Of a DNA stretch of 64,000 nt, positions 37,567-45,630 are shown piece after piece (position 1 is the stretch's first letter; each line of letters opens with the position of its first letter). The translations under genes were made by a program, and so were the position numbers. The notes beneath the pieces are model-generated. The model ran no database searches and had not been told where the DNA came from. It saw only the letters and a program-made list of their open reading frames with translations. This DNA is from RPQJ01 sp963731105 (GTDB taxonomy: Bacteria; Pseudomonadota; Gammaproteobacteria; Steroidobacterales; Steroidobacteraceae). The DNA lies in the NCBI GenBank assembly GCA_963731105.1, contig CAVSUM010000016.1:432122-496121 (forward strand). The letters are read 5' to 3'.

Positions 37567-38466
37567 TCATGCACTCTGCGCCGCAGCCTGCGAGCGCAAC
37601 CAATTGTCCACGAATCCCCAGCCGGCCAGCGCGGCGACCATCACCGGCGCCGCCACGACCAGCAGCGAATAGATCGCCCACAGCCAGCCCGCGTTCAGGC
37701 GGCCCTCCGCCTTGAAGCGATGCGCCGCCGCGAGCCCGACCACCATCAGCGCGCCCATGAACAGGCGTCCGAGGTCGTCGACCAGCGGCCGGTCCGTCAG
37801 CAGCGACGCGCCGATCGCCAGCGCCGCCGCCACTCCCAGCACCTTGCCGAGTCGCAGCTGCTGGAACTCGGCACCGAACTGTCCCGGCTGCTGCGGCCGC
37901 ACCTGCCACCAGCGCGCCAGGAACAGCGCACACATGGCGAGCAGCACCGTCAGCACCGTCACCCAGCCCCACAGCGTGCGGGCCAGCGTTTCGACCAGGC
38001 CGTCCTGTGCGACGTCCATCGGCAGCCCGCGTCGCTGCATCTCGTCGGCCAGGTCGCGCACGATCGGTGCCCAGAACAGCTCCGGGTCGCCGAGCGTGAC
38101 GTGCAGCAGCACCACCATCACCATGCCCGCCAGCACCGCGACCTGCAGGCACAGCCCGAGCGAGCCGGTGCGCGCGAGCAGCACGGCGAGCGCCAGCGGC
38201 GGCCCGAGTACCCACAACGAGTAAATCAGGCCCACCGGCGGTGGCCGGCCGATCGCCCACACCACCAGCGCGAGCAGCAGGCTCGCACCCACCGCCACCA
38301 TCACGCCGTCGCGAGGCGCACGCGCCAGCACGACCAGCGCCGGCACCGCCCCCGGCAGGAAGAACGCGAAGCCGAGGCCGAACAGCGGCAGCAGGCCGAG
38401 CAGGCCGGTCAGGAACACGGCCGCGCCGGGGTTGGCGGCGATCCAGCTTGCGAACGAGCGGTTCAT
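37567..38466 (-). CDS. DUF2232/YybS-like membrane protein
   Basis: A 299-residue protein with about eight predicted membrane segments (e.g. 14-35, 56-70, 80-98, 105-125, 165-185, 205-222, 235-247, 262-285). Proteins of this family lie between rpsR and rplI in many pseudomonads and relatives, and the position is the main evidence for the assignment. The function is unknown; a transport or biogenesis role is only a guess. Its short spacing to both ribosomal-protein genes implies co-transcription. Confidence 0.8.
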   Translation of the reverse strand: MNRSFASWIAANPGAAVFLTGLLGLLPLFGLGFAFFLPGAVPALVVLARAPRDGVMVAVGASLLLALVVWAIGRPPPVGLIYSLWVLGPPLALAVLLARTGSLGLCLQVAVLAGMVMVVLLHVTLGDPELFWAPIVRDLADEMQRRGLPMDVAQDGLVETLARTLWGWVTVLTVLLAMCALFLARWWQVRPQQPGQFGAEFQQLRLGKVLGVAAALAIGASLLTDRPLVDDLGRLFMGALMVVGLAAAHRFKAEGRLNAGWLWAIYSLLVVAAPVMVAALAGWGFVDNWLRSQAAAQSA

Positions 38467-38507
38467 GGCGGCGCCTCCGCGGTACGGCCCGCGCGGCGTC
38501 CGCAGCC

Positions 38508-38732
38508 TCAGTGCTGGTCCGTGTACGGCAGCAGCGACAGGAAACGCGCGCGCTTGATGGCGAGCGAGAGCTGGCGCTGGTAGTTCGACCGCGTGCCGGT
38601 GATACGGCTCGGGACGATCTTGCCGGTCTCGGTGATGTAGCCCTTCAGCGTCGCGAGATCCTTGTAGTCGATCCGCTCGATGCCTTCGGCCGTGAACTTG
38701 CAGAACTTACGGCGCCGGAAAAAACGTGCCAT
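38508..38732 (-). CDS. rpsR: 30S ribosomal protein S18
   Basis: A 74-residue protein (MARFFRRRKFCKFTAEGIE through SLLPYTDQH), the partner of S6 on the 30S platform. The Cys in RKFCKF is the usual one. priB, which lies between rpsF and rpsR in E. coli, is absent. Confidence 0.98.
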   Translation of the reverse strand: MARFFRRRKFCKFTAEGIERIDYKDLATLKGYITETGKIVPSRITGTRSNYQRQLSLAIKRARFLSLLPYTDQH

Positions 38733-38777
38733 GGGTCACCTGTCGAATTCTTTCGGATGTGCGATGGGAACGCGGGC

Positions 38778-39164
38778 TCAGTCGGCCGCGATCGAATCGT
38801 CGTCGCTGCCGTGCGGACGCACGTCCTCGCTGCGCGCGCCCTCTTCCTCTTCGCGAGCCATCGGCGACGGCTCGATCACCGCGGCCGGCATCGACACCAC
38901 CAGGTGGCGGATGACGGCGTCGCTGAAGCGGAAGGAACCGGTGAGCTCGTCGAGCGTCTTCTTGTCCGTCTCGACGTTCATCAGCACGTAGTGGGCCTTG
39001 TGGACCTTGGCGATCGGGAAGGCCAGCTGGCGGCGACCCCAGTCCTCGACGCGATGGATCGCACCACCACCCGCGGTGATGATGCCGCGGTAGCGCTCGA
39101 CCATGGCCGGAACCTGCTCGCTCTGGTCAGGGTGGACCAGAAACACGATCTCGTAATGACGCAC
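38778..39164 (-). CDS. rpsF: 30S ribosomal protein S6
   Basis: A 128-residue protein, pairing with S18. It starts VRHYEIVFLVHPDQ at GTG 39164; E. coli begins MRHYEIVFMVHPDQ. The ribosome-binding site AGGGAG lies nine bases upstream. KAHYVLMNVE and SDAVIRHLV are conserved, and the C-terminal tail is acidic (EEEEGARSED). It is the first gene of rpsF-rpsR-DUF2232-rplI. A leader hairpin at 39188-39210 may control it. Confidence 0.97.
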   Translation of the reverse strand: MRHYEIVFLVHPDQSEQVPAMVERYRGIITAGGGAIHRVEDWGRRQLAFPIAKVHKAHYVLMNVETDKKTLDELTGSFRFSDAVIRHLVVSMPAAVIEPSPMAREEEEGARSEDVRPHGSDDDSIAAD

Positions 39165-39187
39165 TCGTTGTGCTCCCTGTGGTTGAA

Positions 39188-39210
39188 GCCGCCCACTTCG
39201 GTGGTGCGGC
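39188..39210 (-). promoter_or_regulatory. Leader hairpin of rpsF (candidate S6:S18 autoregulatory site)
   Basis: On the minus strand GCCGC-A-CCAC-CGAA-GTGG-GCGGC forms a nine-pair stem with one bulged A and a CGAA loop, 24 bases before the rpsF start. In many bacteria the S6:S18 complex binds a hairpin at this place to repress its own operon. The ACCG near the loop is compatible with the CCG feature of that motif, but I cannot confirm a structural match. Confidence 0.45.
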
Positions 39211-39256
39211 AAGGAGTTGCCACTGAGGCCGATGAGGGCTGCAGCGGGCCGCCAAG

Positions 39257-39700
39257 GATAGGGGACGGCGCGTTCTCCTGCAAGTTTGCCAGCCAAGTCC
39301 TGCATGTCCATGGCGGGGGATTGGGTGCTTCCCGAGCTCGCGAAGAAGACATGCTCGCCCGGAAAGCACCCAATCCCCCGCTCGACACGGGGCGCCTGAG
39401 CGATTGGGTGAACGCAGGGCCGTTCACCCAATCGCACGGCGCACGTAACGCCCACCGGACCCCGAGGGCACGTGTGGCGACAACGCTTCGGCCGGCTGCA
39501 ACCACCGATGTCGGCGTTGATTGGGATCCCAGGCAGGGTGCCGTCGTTCTGGACGGGGTCCGGTGACGCGACTTGCGCCGTGCGAGTTCTTCGGCTCGGC
39601 GAAGAACTCGCCCAGGCGCCGCGGTCGAGCGGGGTTTCCGGGTCTGTTCCGGCGAGCATTTTTCTTCGCGAGCCGGGGCAGACCCGGAAAGCCCGCCCCC
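39257..39700. repeat. Mosaic of hairpin repeats between rlmB and rpsF
   Basis: This lies within the only stretch of the window without a gene for more than 300 bases (39165-39716). It begins with a GGATAGGGGAC fragment. H1 has 18-bp arms (39313-39330 and 39364-39381). H2 is 15 bp, GCGATTGGGTGAACG and its complement (39400-39414, 39421-39435). H3 is 11 bp, CGAGTTCTTCG (39583-39593, 39600-39610). H4 has 18-bp arms (39629-39646, 39679-39696, one mismatch). The H1 and H4 loops, read on opposite strands, share GCTCGCGAAGAA and ATGCTCGCC; H3 has a shortened form. An imperfect longer inverted repeat (39432-39464 and 39554-39585) encloses the middle. No coding sequence is seen. Confidence 0.85.
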
Positions 39701-39716
39701 AACCGCACGTCGGGAG

Positions 39717-40476
39717 CTACTTCTTCCGGGCGACAGCCGCAGCCCGCTGCCGCACCGCCTCGAACAAACCCAACTCCCGTCGCCACCGACACGTTGAGGC
39801 TCTCCACCGCCCCGGCCATCGGGATCGAGACCAGCAGGTCGCAGCACTCCCGGGTCAGCCGGCGCAGGCCCTCGCCTTCCGAGCCCATCACCAGCGCAAT
39901 CGGGCCGGTGAGGTCGGCGTCGTAGAGGGTCTTGCCGGCCTGGTCGTCGGTGCCGACCAGCCACACGCCGCGCTGCTTGAGGTCGCGCAGCGTGCGCGCG
40001 AGATTGACGACCGCCACCAGTGGCACGGTCTCGGCGGCGCCGGCGGCGACCTTGCGCACCACGGGCGTCAGGCCGGCCGCCCGGTCGCGCGGCACGATTA
40101 CCGCGGCCACCCCCGCTGCGTCGGCGCTGCGCAGGCACGCACCGAGGTTGTGGGGATCCTGCACGCCGTCGAGCACCAGCAGCAGCGGCGCCGATCCGGC
40201 CGCCTCCAGCGCTTCCTCCAGCTGAGTCTCCGGATCACCGGCCTGCGGCAGCATTTCGGCCACTGCACCCTGGTGCCGCTGCCCCTCCGCCAGCTTGTCG
40301 AGCAGCGCGTCGTCCGCAGTCGTCACCTCGACGCCGGCGCGGTCCGCGAGCGCGCGGATCTCGGCCAGCCGCCCGGCCTCGCGCCCACCGGCCAGCAGCA
40401 CGCGCCGGACGCGCTGCGGATGGCGCGACAGCAGCACCCGCACCGCATGGATGCCGTAGGCGACCGGGGCCGGCAT
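39717..40476 (-). CDS. rlmB: 23S rRNA (guanosine-2'-O-)-methyltransferase RlmB, frameshifted at its end
   Basis: SpoU/TrmH-class enzyme methylating G2251 of 23S rRNA. The substrate-binding N-domain (VAYGIHAVRVLLSRHPQRV) and the knotted SAM domain (LDGVQDPHNLGACLRSADAAG; LVMGSEGEGLRRLTRECCD; IPMAGAVESLNVSVATG) are intact. The last part LGLFEAVRQRAAAVARKK lies in the next frame, reached by dropping one base near 39771-39778, and stops at TAG 39717. The corrected protein has 252 residues (E. coli 243). Its ATG overlaps the rnr stop. Confidence 0.92.
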
Positions 40477-42698
40477 CAGCGCCTTCTGCCGAGAGCACGC
40501 GGCCGACGCCCGCGGCGCGGCTCGCCGACCGCACTGGCCAGCTCGAAGTCGACGCGCCGCTCGTCGAGCGAAACGTTGGTCACACGCACTCGCAGCCGGT
40601 CGCCCAGCTTGAACACGCGGCCCGAGCTGCGACCGACCAGCCGGAAGCCGGAGGGATCGCGCGTGAAGTAGTCCTGGCCGAGCGACGAGACATGCACCAG
40701 CCCGTCGACCTGCAGGCCGTCGAGCTGCACGAACAGGCCGAAGTCCACCACGCCCGAGACGATCCCGTCGAATTCCTCGCCGACGCGCTCCTGCATGTAG
40801 TAGCACTTGAGCCAGGCCACCGCGCCGCGGGTCGCCTCGTCGGCGCGGCGCTCGCGGAACGAGCACTCCTGGCCGAGCACCGGGAACGGCCCGTGCCAGT
40901 CGACCAGCGCCTGCGGATCCCCTCCCTGCAGCACCTGGCGGATGCCGCGATGCACGACCAGGTCGGGGTAGCGGCGGATCGGCGAGGTGAAGTGCGCATA
41001 GTGCTCGAGCGCGAGACCGAAGTGGCCGATGTTGCCGGGCTGGTACACGGCCTGCGGCATCGAGCGGATCACCGCAGTCTGGATCAACATGGCGTCCGGG
41101 CGGTCGCCGATCGTCCGCAGCAGTTCGCGCAGATGCTCCGGTTTCACCTCGTCGGCAGGCGGCAGCCACAGGCCGAACTCGCGCAGGAACTGGCGCAGCG
41201 TCTCCAGCCGGTCCACCTCGGGCAGGCCGTGCACGCGATACAGCGTCGGCACGCGATGCCGGTCGAGGAAGCGCGCCGCCGCCACGTTGGCGGCGATCAT
41301 GCACTCCTCGATCAGCCGGTGCGCGTCGTTGCGCGGCTGCTCCACCAGCGCCGCGATGCGGCCCTGCTCGTCGAACTTGAGCTTGAGCTCCGGGGTGTCG
41401 AGCTCGAGCGCGCCGCGGCCGCTGCGCTCGCGGGTGAAGCTGCGATAGACGCCGTACAGCGCCAGCAGGCGCTCGCGCAGGGCCTCGAGGCGCGGTGCGT
41501 GGCGACCCTCGGGACGCGCCAGGAACTCACCGACCTCGCGGTAGGTGAGCCGCGCCGCCGAGCGCATCACGCCCTCGAAGAAGCGCGAACGGGTGATCCG
41601 CCCGTCGTCGCTGACGCGCAGCTCGCAGCACAGGCACAGGCGGTCGTCGTCTGGCACCAGCGAGCACAGCCCGTTCGACAGCGCCTCGGGCAGCATCGGC
41701 AGCACGCGGTTCGGGAAGTACACCGAGGTGCCGCGCTCGCGCGCCTCCGCGTCGAGTGCCGTGCCCGGCCGCACGTAGTGGCCGACGTCGGCGATCGCGA
41801 CGATCACCCGCCAGCCGCCGCCGCGGGTGCGTTCGCAATACACCGCATCGTCGAAGTCGCGCGCGTCCTCGCCGTCGATGGTGACCAGCTCGATCTCGCG
41901 CAGGTCCTCGCGGCCGGCGATCGCATCGGCCGGGATGCGCGCCCCGTAGGCCTCCGCCTCGGCGAGCGCGGCGGCGGGGAACTCGCACGGCAGGCCGTGC
42001 GAGTGGATCGCGATGTCGGTCTCCATGCCCGGCGCGCCGTGATCGCCCAGCACGCTCGAGACGCGTCCCATCGGCTGGGCGTTGCGGCTCGGCGGACGGG
42101 TGATCTCCGCGATGACGATCTGGCCGGGCTCGGCCCCGCCACGCTGCGCGTCCGGCACCAGCACGCGGTGCGTGAAGCGCGGATTGTCGGCGACCACGTA
42201 GGCGAGACCGGAGTCGACGTGCAGGCGGCCGACGACCTCGCGCGTGCGACGCTCGAGCACCTCGACGATCGAGCCCTGCGGCTTGCCGCGGAAACGCGGG
42301 CCCTCGATGCGCACCGCCACGCGGTCGCCGTGCAGCACCTCGCGCATCTCGTGTGCCGAGAGGTGGATCGGCGGGGATGCGTCGTCGGGCAACAGCTGGC
42401 CGTCGCCGTTGCGCTGCGCCTGTACCGTGCCCACCACGAGGCCCGGCAGTTGCTCGCGCAGGCAGTACTGGCCGCGGCGGTTCAGCACCACCTCGCCGCG
42501 GCGGACCAGCGCCTCGAGCTGCGCCGGCGCCTCGATGGCGGCCGCGGGCCCGAGCTCGGCGGTGATCTCGTCGAGCTTGAGCGGGCGACCGGCGTGCTTC
42601 AGGACGCCGAGCGGGCCCGCCGCCGGAGCCGCGCGGACCGTGCGCGGACGGGGCGCTTGGCCCTCGGGAGGGCTACGACGATTGCGTTTGCGTTGCAT
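40476..42698 (-). CDS. rnr: Ribonuclease R
   Basis: 3'-5' exoribonuclease of the RNB family that degrades structured RNA. The 740 residues comprise an N-terminal winged helix (LKHAGRPLKLDEITAEL), two cold-shock domains and the RNB core with the catalytic Asp cluster in TIDGEDARDFDDAVY. The family block GIRQVLQGG and a C-terminal S1 domain (about 640-725, FDGIVSGVVDFGLFVQLDG) follow. It lies upstream of rlmB with a start/stop overlap, as in E. coli. It is somewhat shorter than E. coli RNase R (813), mainly in the basic tail. Confidence 0.96.
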   Translation of the reverse strand: MQRKRNRRSPPEGQAPRPRTVRAAPAAGPLGVLKHAGRPLKLDEITAELGPAAAIEAPAQLEALVRRGEVVLNRRGQYCLREQLPGLVVGTVQAQRNGDGQLLPDDASPPIHLSAHEMREVLHGDRVAVRIEGPRFRGKPQGSIVEVLERRTREVVGRLHVDSGLAYVVADNPRFTHRVLVPDAQRGGAEPGQIVIAEITRPPSRNAQPMGRVSSVLGDHGAPGMETDIAIHSHGLPCEFPAAALAEAEAYGARIPADAIAGREDLREIELVTIDGEDARDFDDAVYCERTRGGGWRVIVAIADVGHYVRPGTALDAEARERGTSVYFPNRVLPMLPEALSNGLCSLVPDDDRLCLCCELRVSDDGRITRSRFFEGVMRSAARLTYREVGEFLARPEGRHAPRLEALRERLLALYGVYRSFTRERSGRGALELDTPELKLKFDEQGRIAALVEQPRNDAHRLIEECMIAANVAAARFLDRHRVPTLYRVHGLPEVDRLETLRQFLREFGLWLPPADEVKPEHLRELLRTIGDRPDAMLIQTAVIRSMPQAVYQPGNIGHFGLALEHYAHFTSPIRRYPDLVVHRGIRQVLQGGDPQALVDWHGPFPVLGQECSFRERRADEATRGAVAWLKCYYMQERVGEEFDGIVSGVVDFGLFVQLDGLQVDGLVHVSSLGQDYFTRDPSGFRLVGRSSGRVFKLGDRLRVRVTNVSLDERRVDFELASAVGEPRRGRRPRALGRRR

Positions 42699-42738
42699 GG
42701 AAATCCGTTGCCTGGTTGCGGCGGGTGGCGGGTACGCG

Positions 42739-42767
42739 TTGACAGCCCCCGGGTGCGCCAGTAAATT
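42739..42767 (+). promoter_or_regulatory. Sigma-70 promoter of tRNA-Leu
   Basis: A perfect TTGACA (42739-42744), a 17-base spacer and TAAATT (42762-42767). Transcription would start about 35 bases before the tRNA. It is divergent from rnr. Confidence 0.75.
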
Positions 42768-42809
42768 GCGCCACCTTCCAGCCGGCCCTCGGGCCGTGAC
42801 GCGACCGAA

Positions 42810-42894
<85 letters not shown>

Positions 42895-42925
42895 CCCCGC
42901 CGCACGGCGGGACTCTAGCACTCCG

Positions 42926-44071
42926 TCAGATCGACCGCGAGATCAGTTCCTTCATGATCTCGTTGGTGCCGCCGTAGATGCGCTGCACGCGCGAGTCGGC
43001 GAACATGCGGCACACGAGGTAGTCGTTCATGTACCCGTAGCCGCCGTGCAGCTGGACGCACTCGTCCATCACCTGCTGCTGCACGTCGGTGATCCACCAC
43101 TTCGCCATCGCCGCGGTTTCCGTGTCGAGCTCGCCCTGCACCAGCTGCTCGATGCACCGGTCGACGAACGTGCGCGCCACCCGCACCAGGGTCGCCACCT
43201 CGGCCATCTTGAAGCGCGTGTTCTGGAACTCGCCGATCTTCTGGCCGAACGCCTGGCGCTCCTTCACGTAGCGCGCGGTCTCGGCCAGCGCGCCTTCCAT
43301 CGCCGCCACGCCGCCGAGCGCGATGGTGAGCCGCTCGTACGGCAGGTCGCCCATCAGCTGGTGCATGCCCTTGCCTTCCTCGAGGCCGAGCAGGCAGTCG
43401 GCCGGCACGCGCACGTCCTCGAAGAACAGCTCCGACGTGTCCTGCGCCGTCATCCCCATCTTGTCGAGCACGCGCCCGACGCGGTAGCCGGGCAGGTTCT
43501 CGGTCTCGACCATCAGGATCGACAGGCCGCGGCTGCGGTCGCCCGGGTCGGTGCGCACCACCAGCATCAGGATCGTGGCGATCGAGCCGTTGGTGATGAA
43601 GATCTTGGAACCGTTGATGACGTACTCGCCGCCCTCGCGCACCGCGCGCGTGCGGATGCCCTTGAGGTCGGAACCCGCGCCCGGCTCGGTCATCGCGATC
43701 GCGCCGATCAGCTCGCCGCGCGCCATGCGCGGCAGCCAGCGCTGCTTCTGCTCCTCGGTGCCGTAGTTCAGCACGTAGTGCGCGGCGATGCTGTGCACGC
43801 CCTGGCCGAAGCCCGAGATGCCGCGCCGGTTGCATTCCTCGTACAGCACGGCCTCGTGGCGGAAGTCGCCGCCGCCGCCGCCGTACTCCGGCGGCACGTC
43901 CATGAGCAGGAACCCGGCCTCGCCCACCTGCCGCCAGGTGCTGCGGTCGACGTGCTTCTGCTTCCGCCAGCGCGCCTCGTGCGGCACCATTTCCGACTCG
44001 ACGAAGCGCGATACCGCTTCGCGCAGCATCCTGAGGTCGTCGTCCATCCAGGGGGATTCGTAGGGCTTCAT
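42926..44071 (-). CDS. Acyl-CoA dehydrogenase, long-chain (LCAD) type
   Basis: FAD enzyme introducing the first double bond in fatty acyl-CoA beta-oxidation. The 381 residues show GAIAMTEPGAGSDLKGI (FAD and substrate binding) and KIFITNGSIA. At the usual C-terminal catalytic Glu position it has Gly (RIYGGTNEIMKELI). The base is instead expected to be the Glu in LPYERLTIA (Glu246), as in mammalian LCAD and isovaleryl-CoA dehydrogenase. The C-terminal third closely matches LCAD. It sits between tRNA-Leu and purA, where E. coli has nsrR, with no other beta-oxidation gene near, so it looks like a solitary insertion. Confidence 0.9.
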   Translation of the reverse strand: MKPYESPWMDDDLRMLREAVSRFVESEMVPHEARWRKQKHVDRSTWRQVGEAGFLLMDVPPEYGGGGGDFRHEAVLYEECNRRGISGFGQGVHSIAAHYVLNYGTEEQKQRWLPRMARGELIGAIAMTEPGAGSDLKGIRTRAVREGGEYVINGSKIFITNGSIATILMLVVRTDPGDRSRGLSILMVETENLPGYRVGRVLDKMGMTAQDTSELFFEDVRVPADCLLGLEEGKGMHQLMGDLPYERLTIALGGVAAMEGALAETARYVKERQAFGQKIGEFQNTRFKMAEVATLVRVARTFVDRCIEQLVQGELDTETAAMAKWWITDVQQQVMDECVQLHGGYGYMNDYLVCRMFADSRVQRIYGGTNEIMKELISRSI

Positions 44072-44092
44072 GGTCGAGGCTCGTCGTCTTGC

Positions 44093-45385
44093 TCAGTCGA
44101 AGGGGTGGCGCAGCACGATGGTCTCGGACCGGTCGGGACCGGTCGAGACGATGTCGATCGGCACGCCGGCCAGCTGCTCGAGGCGCGCGAGGTAGCGGCG
44201 TGCGTTGTCCGGCAGCTGCGCAAAATTGGTGATGCCGATGGTCGGCTCCTTCCAGCCGGGGTGCGTCTCGTACACCGGCTCGCACTCCGAGAAGCGGTGC
44301 GGCAGCAGCGGCGGCCGCTCCCGCACCTCGCCGTCGATGCGGTAGCCGGTGCAGATCTGCAGCGTGTCGAGGCCGTCGAGCACGTCGAGCTTGGTGACGC
44401 CGAGGCTCGACAGGCTGTTGTGCAGCACCGCGCGCTGCAGCGCCACGGCGTCGAACCAGCCGCAGCGGCGCGGCCGCCCGGTGACGGCGCCGAACTCGTG
44501 GCCGACGCGCGACAGGTGCTCGCCGGTCTCGTCGAACAGCTCGGTCGGGAACGGACCGGCACCGACGCGCGTGGTGTACGCCTTCACGATGCCGAGCACC
44601 CGGTGCATGTCGCGTGGCCCGAGGCCCGTGCCCACGGCCGCGGCCCCTGCGATGGTGTTGGACGAGGTGACGAACGGATAGGTGCCGACGTCATTGTCGA
44701 GCAGCGCGCCCTGCGCGCCCTCGAACAGCAGGTTGCCGCCGCGGCGCATCTCCGCGCGCAGGCGCTCGCTGACGTCCTCCACCAGCGGCTGGATGCGCTC
44801 GCCCTGCGCCACCAGGTCCTCGAGCACGCGCTGGAAGTCGACGGTCTCGGCGCTGAAGTAGCGGCTGAGCATGAAATTATGGAAATCGAGCACTTCGCCG
44901 AGGCGCGCCGCCAGCCGGTCGCGCTGGAACAGGTCGGCGACGCGCACCGCACGGCGCGCCACCTTGTCCTCGTACGCCGGGCCGATGCCGCGCCCGGTGG
45001 TGCCGATGGCATTGACGCCCTGGGCGCGCTCACGGGCGCGGTCGAGCGCGATGTGCGAGGGCAGGATCAGTGCGCAGTTGGGGCTCACGCCCAGGCGCTC
45101 GTACACCGCCACGCCCTTCTGTACCAGCGCGTCGGCCTCGCGCAGCAGCGCCTCGAGCGACAGCACCACGCCGTTGCCGATCAGGCAGTGCACGCCGGGG
45201 TGCAGGATGCCGGACGGGATCAGCGACAGCACCGTCTTGGCGCCGTCGATGACCAGCGTGTGGCCCGCATTGTGGCCGCCCTGGAAGCGCACCACCGCGG
45301 CGGCGCGCTCCGTGAGCAGGTCGACGATCTTGCCCTTGCCTTCGTCGCCCCACTGGGCGCCGATCACGACGAGATTGGTGGCCAT
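44093..45385 (-). CDS. purA: Adenylosuccinate synthetase
   Basis: Joins IMP and aspartate using GTP, the first step from IMP to AMP. The 430 residues (E. coli 432) begin MATNLVVIGAQWGDEGKGK with the phosphate loop. The switch and IMP-binding blocks GGHNAGHTLVIDG, TTGRGIGPAYEDK and FEGAQGALLDNDVGTYPFVT are present. It lies 22 bases downstream of the DUF2065 gene in the hflX-hflK-hflC-DUF2065-purA series. Confidence 0.97.
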   Translation of the reverse strand: MATNLVVIGAQWGDEGKGKIVDLLTERAAAVVRFQGGHNAGHTLVIDGAKTVLSLIPSGILHPGVHCLIGNGVVLSLEALLREADALVQKGVAVYERLGVSPNCALILPSHIALDRARERAQGVNAIGTTGRGIGPAYEDKVARRAVRVADLFQRDRLAARLGEVLDFHNFMLSRYFSAETVDFQRVLEDLVAQGERIQPLVEDVSERLRAEMRRGGNLLFEGAQGALLDNDVGTYPFVTSSNTIAGAAAVGTGLGPRDMHRVLGIVKAYTTRVGAGPFPTELFDETGEHLSRVGHEFGAVTGRPRRCGWFDAVALQRAVLHNSLSSLGVTKLDVLDGLDTLQICTGYRIDGEVRERPPLLPHRFSECEPVYETHPGWKEPTIGITNFAQLPDNARRYLARLEQLAGVPIDIVSTGPDRSETIVLRHPFD

Positions 45386-45407
45386 GGATGTCTCGTTCGC
45401 CGTCCGG

Positions 45408-45605
45408 TCAGGAGGTGCCGCGCACGATGTACAGCAGCACGGCGCCGGCCACCATGCTGAGGAACCCGCCGATGCGCAGCGTGCGCTCGTCGAGCTGCGA
45501 GAGATGGCCGAGCGCCCGCTTCATGCCGCCGGGGTTGGCGAACGGCATCAGGCCCTCGAGCACGAGGTACAGGGCGCAGGCCGCCCACAGGTCGTTCCAG
45601 TGCAT
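45408..45605 (-). CDS. yjeT: DUF2065 small membrane protein (YjeT family)
   Basis: A 65-residue protein with two membrane segments (about 5-22 and 44-61). The family motif LEGLMPFANPGGMKRAL lies between them. The function is unknown. It has the same location between hflC and purA in E. coli. Confidence 0.85.
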   Translation of the reverse strand: MHWNDLWAACALYLVLEGLMPFANPGGMKRALGHLSQLDERTLRIGGFLSMVAGAVLLYIVRGTS

Positions 45606-45630
45606 GACGGGCCGGGCGCTGGCCTCGCGG

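Noticed and set aside
39257..39700. CRISPR array or integron attC cluster in the rlmB-rpsF gap.
   Set aside because: The hairpins are not direct repeats with uniform spacers, there are no cas or intI genes, and no GTTRRRY/RYYYAAC core pairs were seen.
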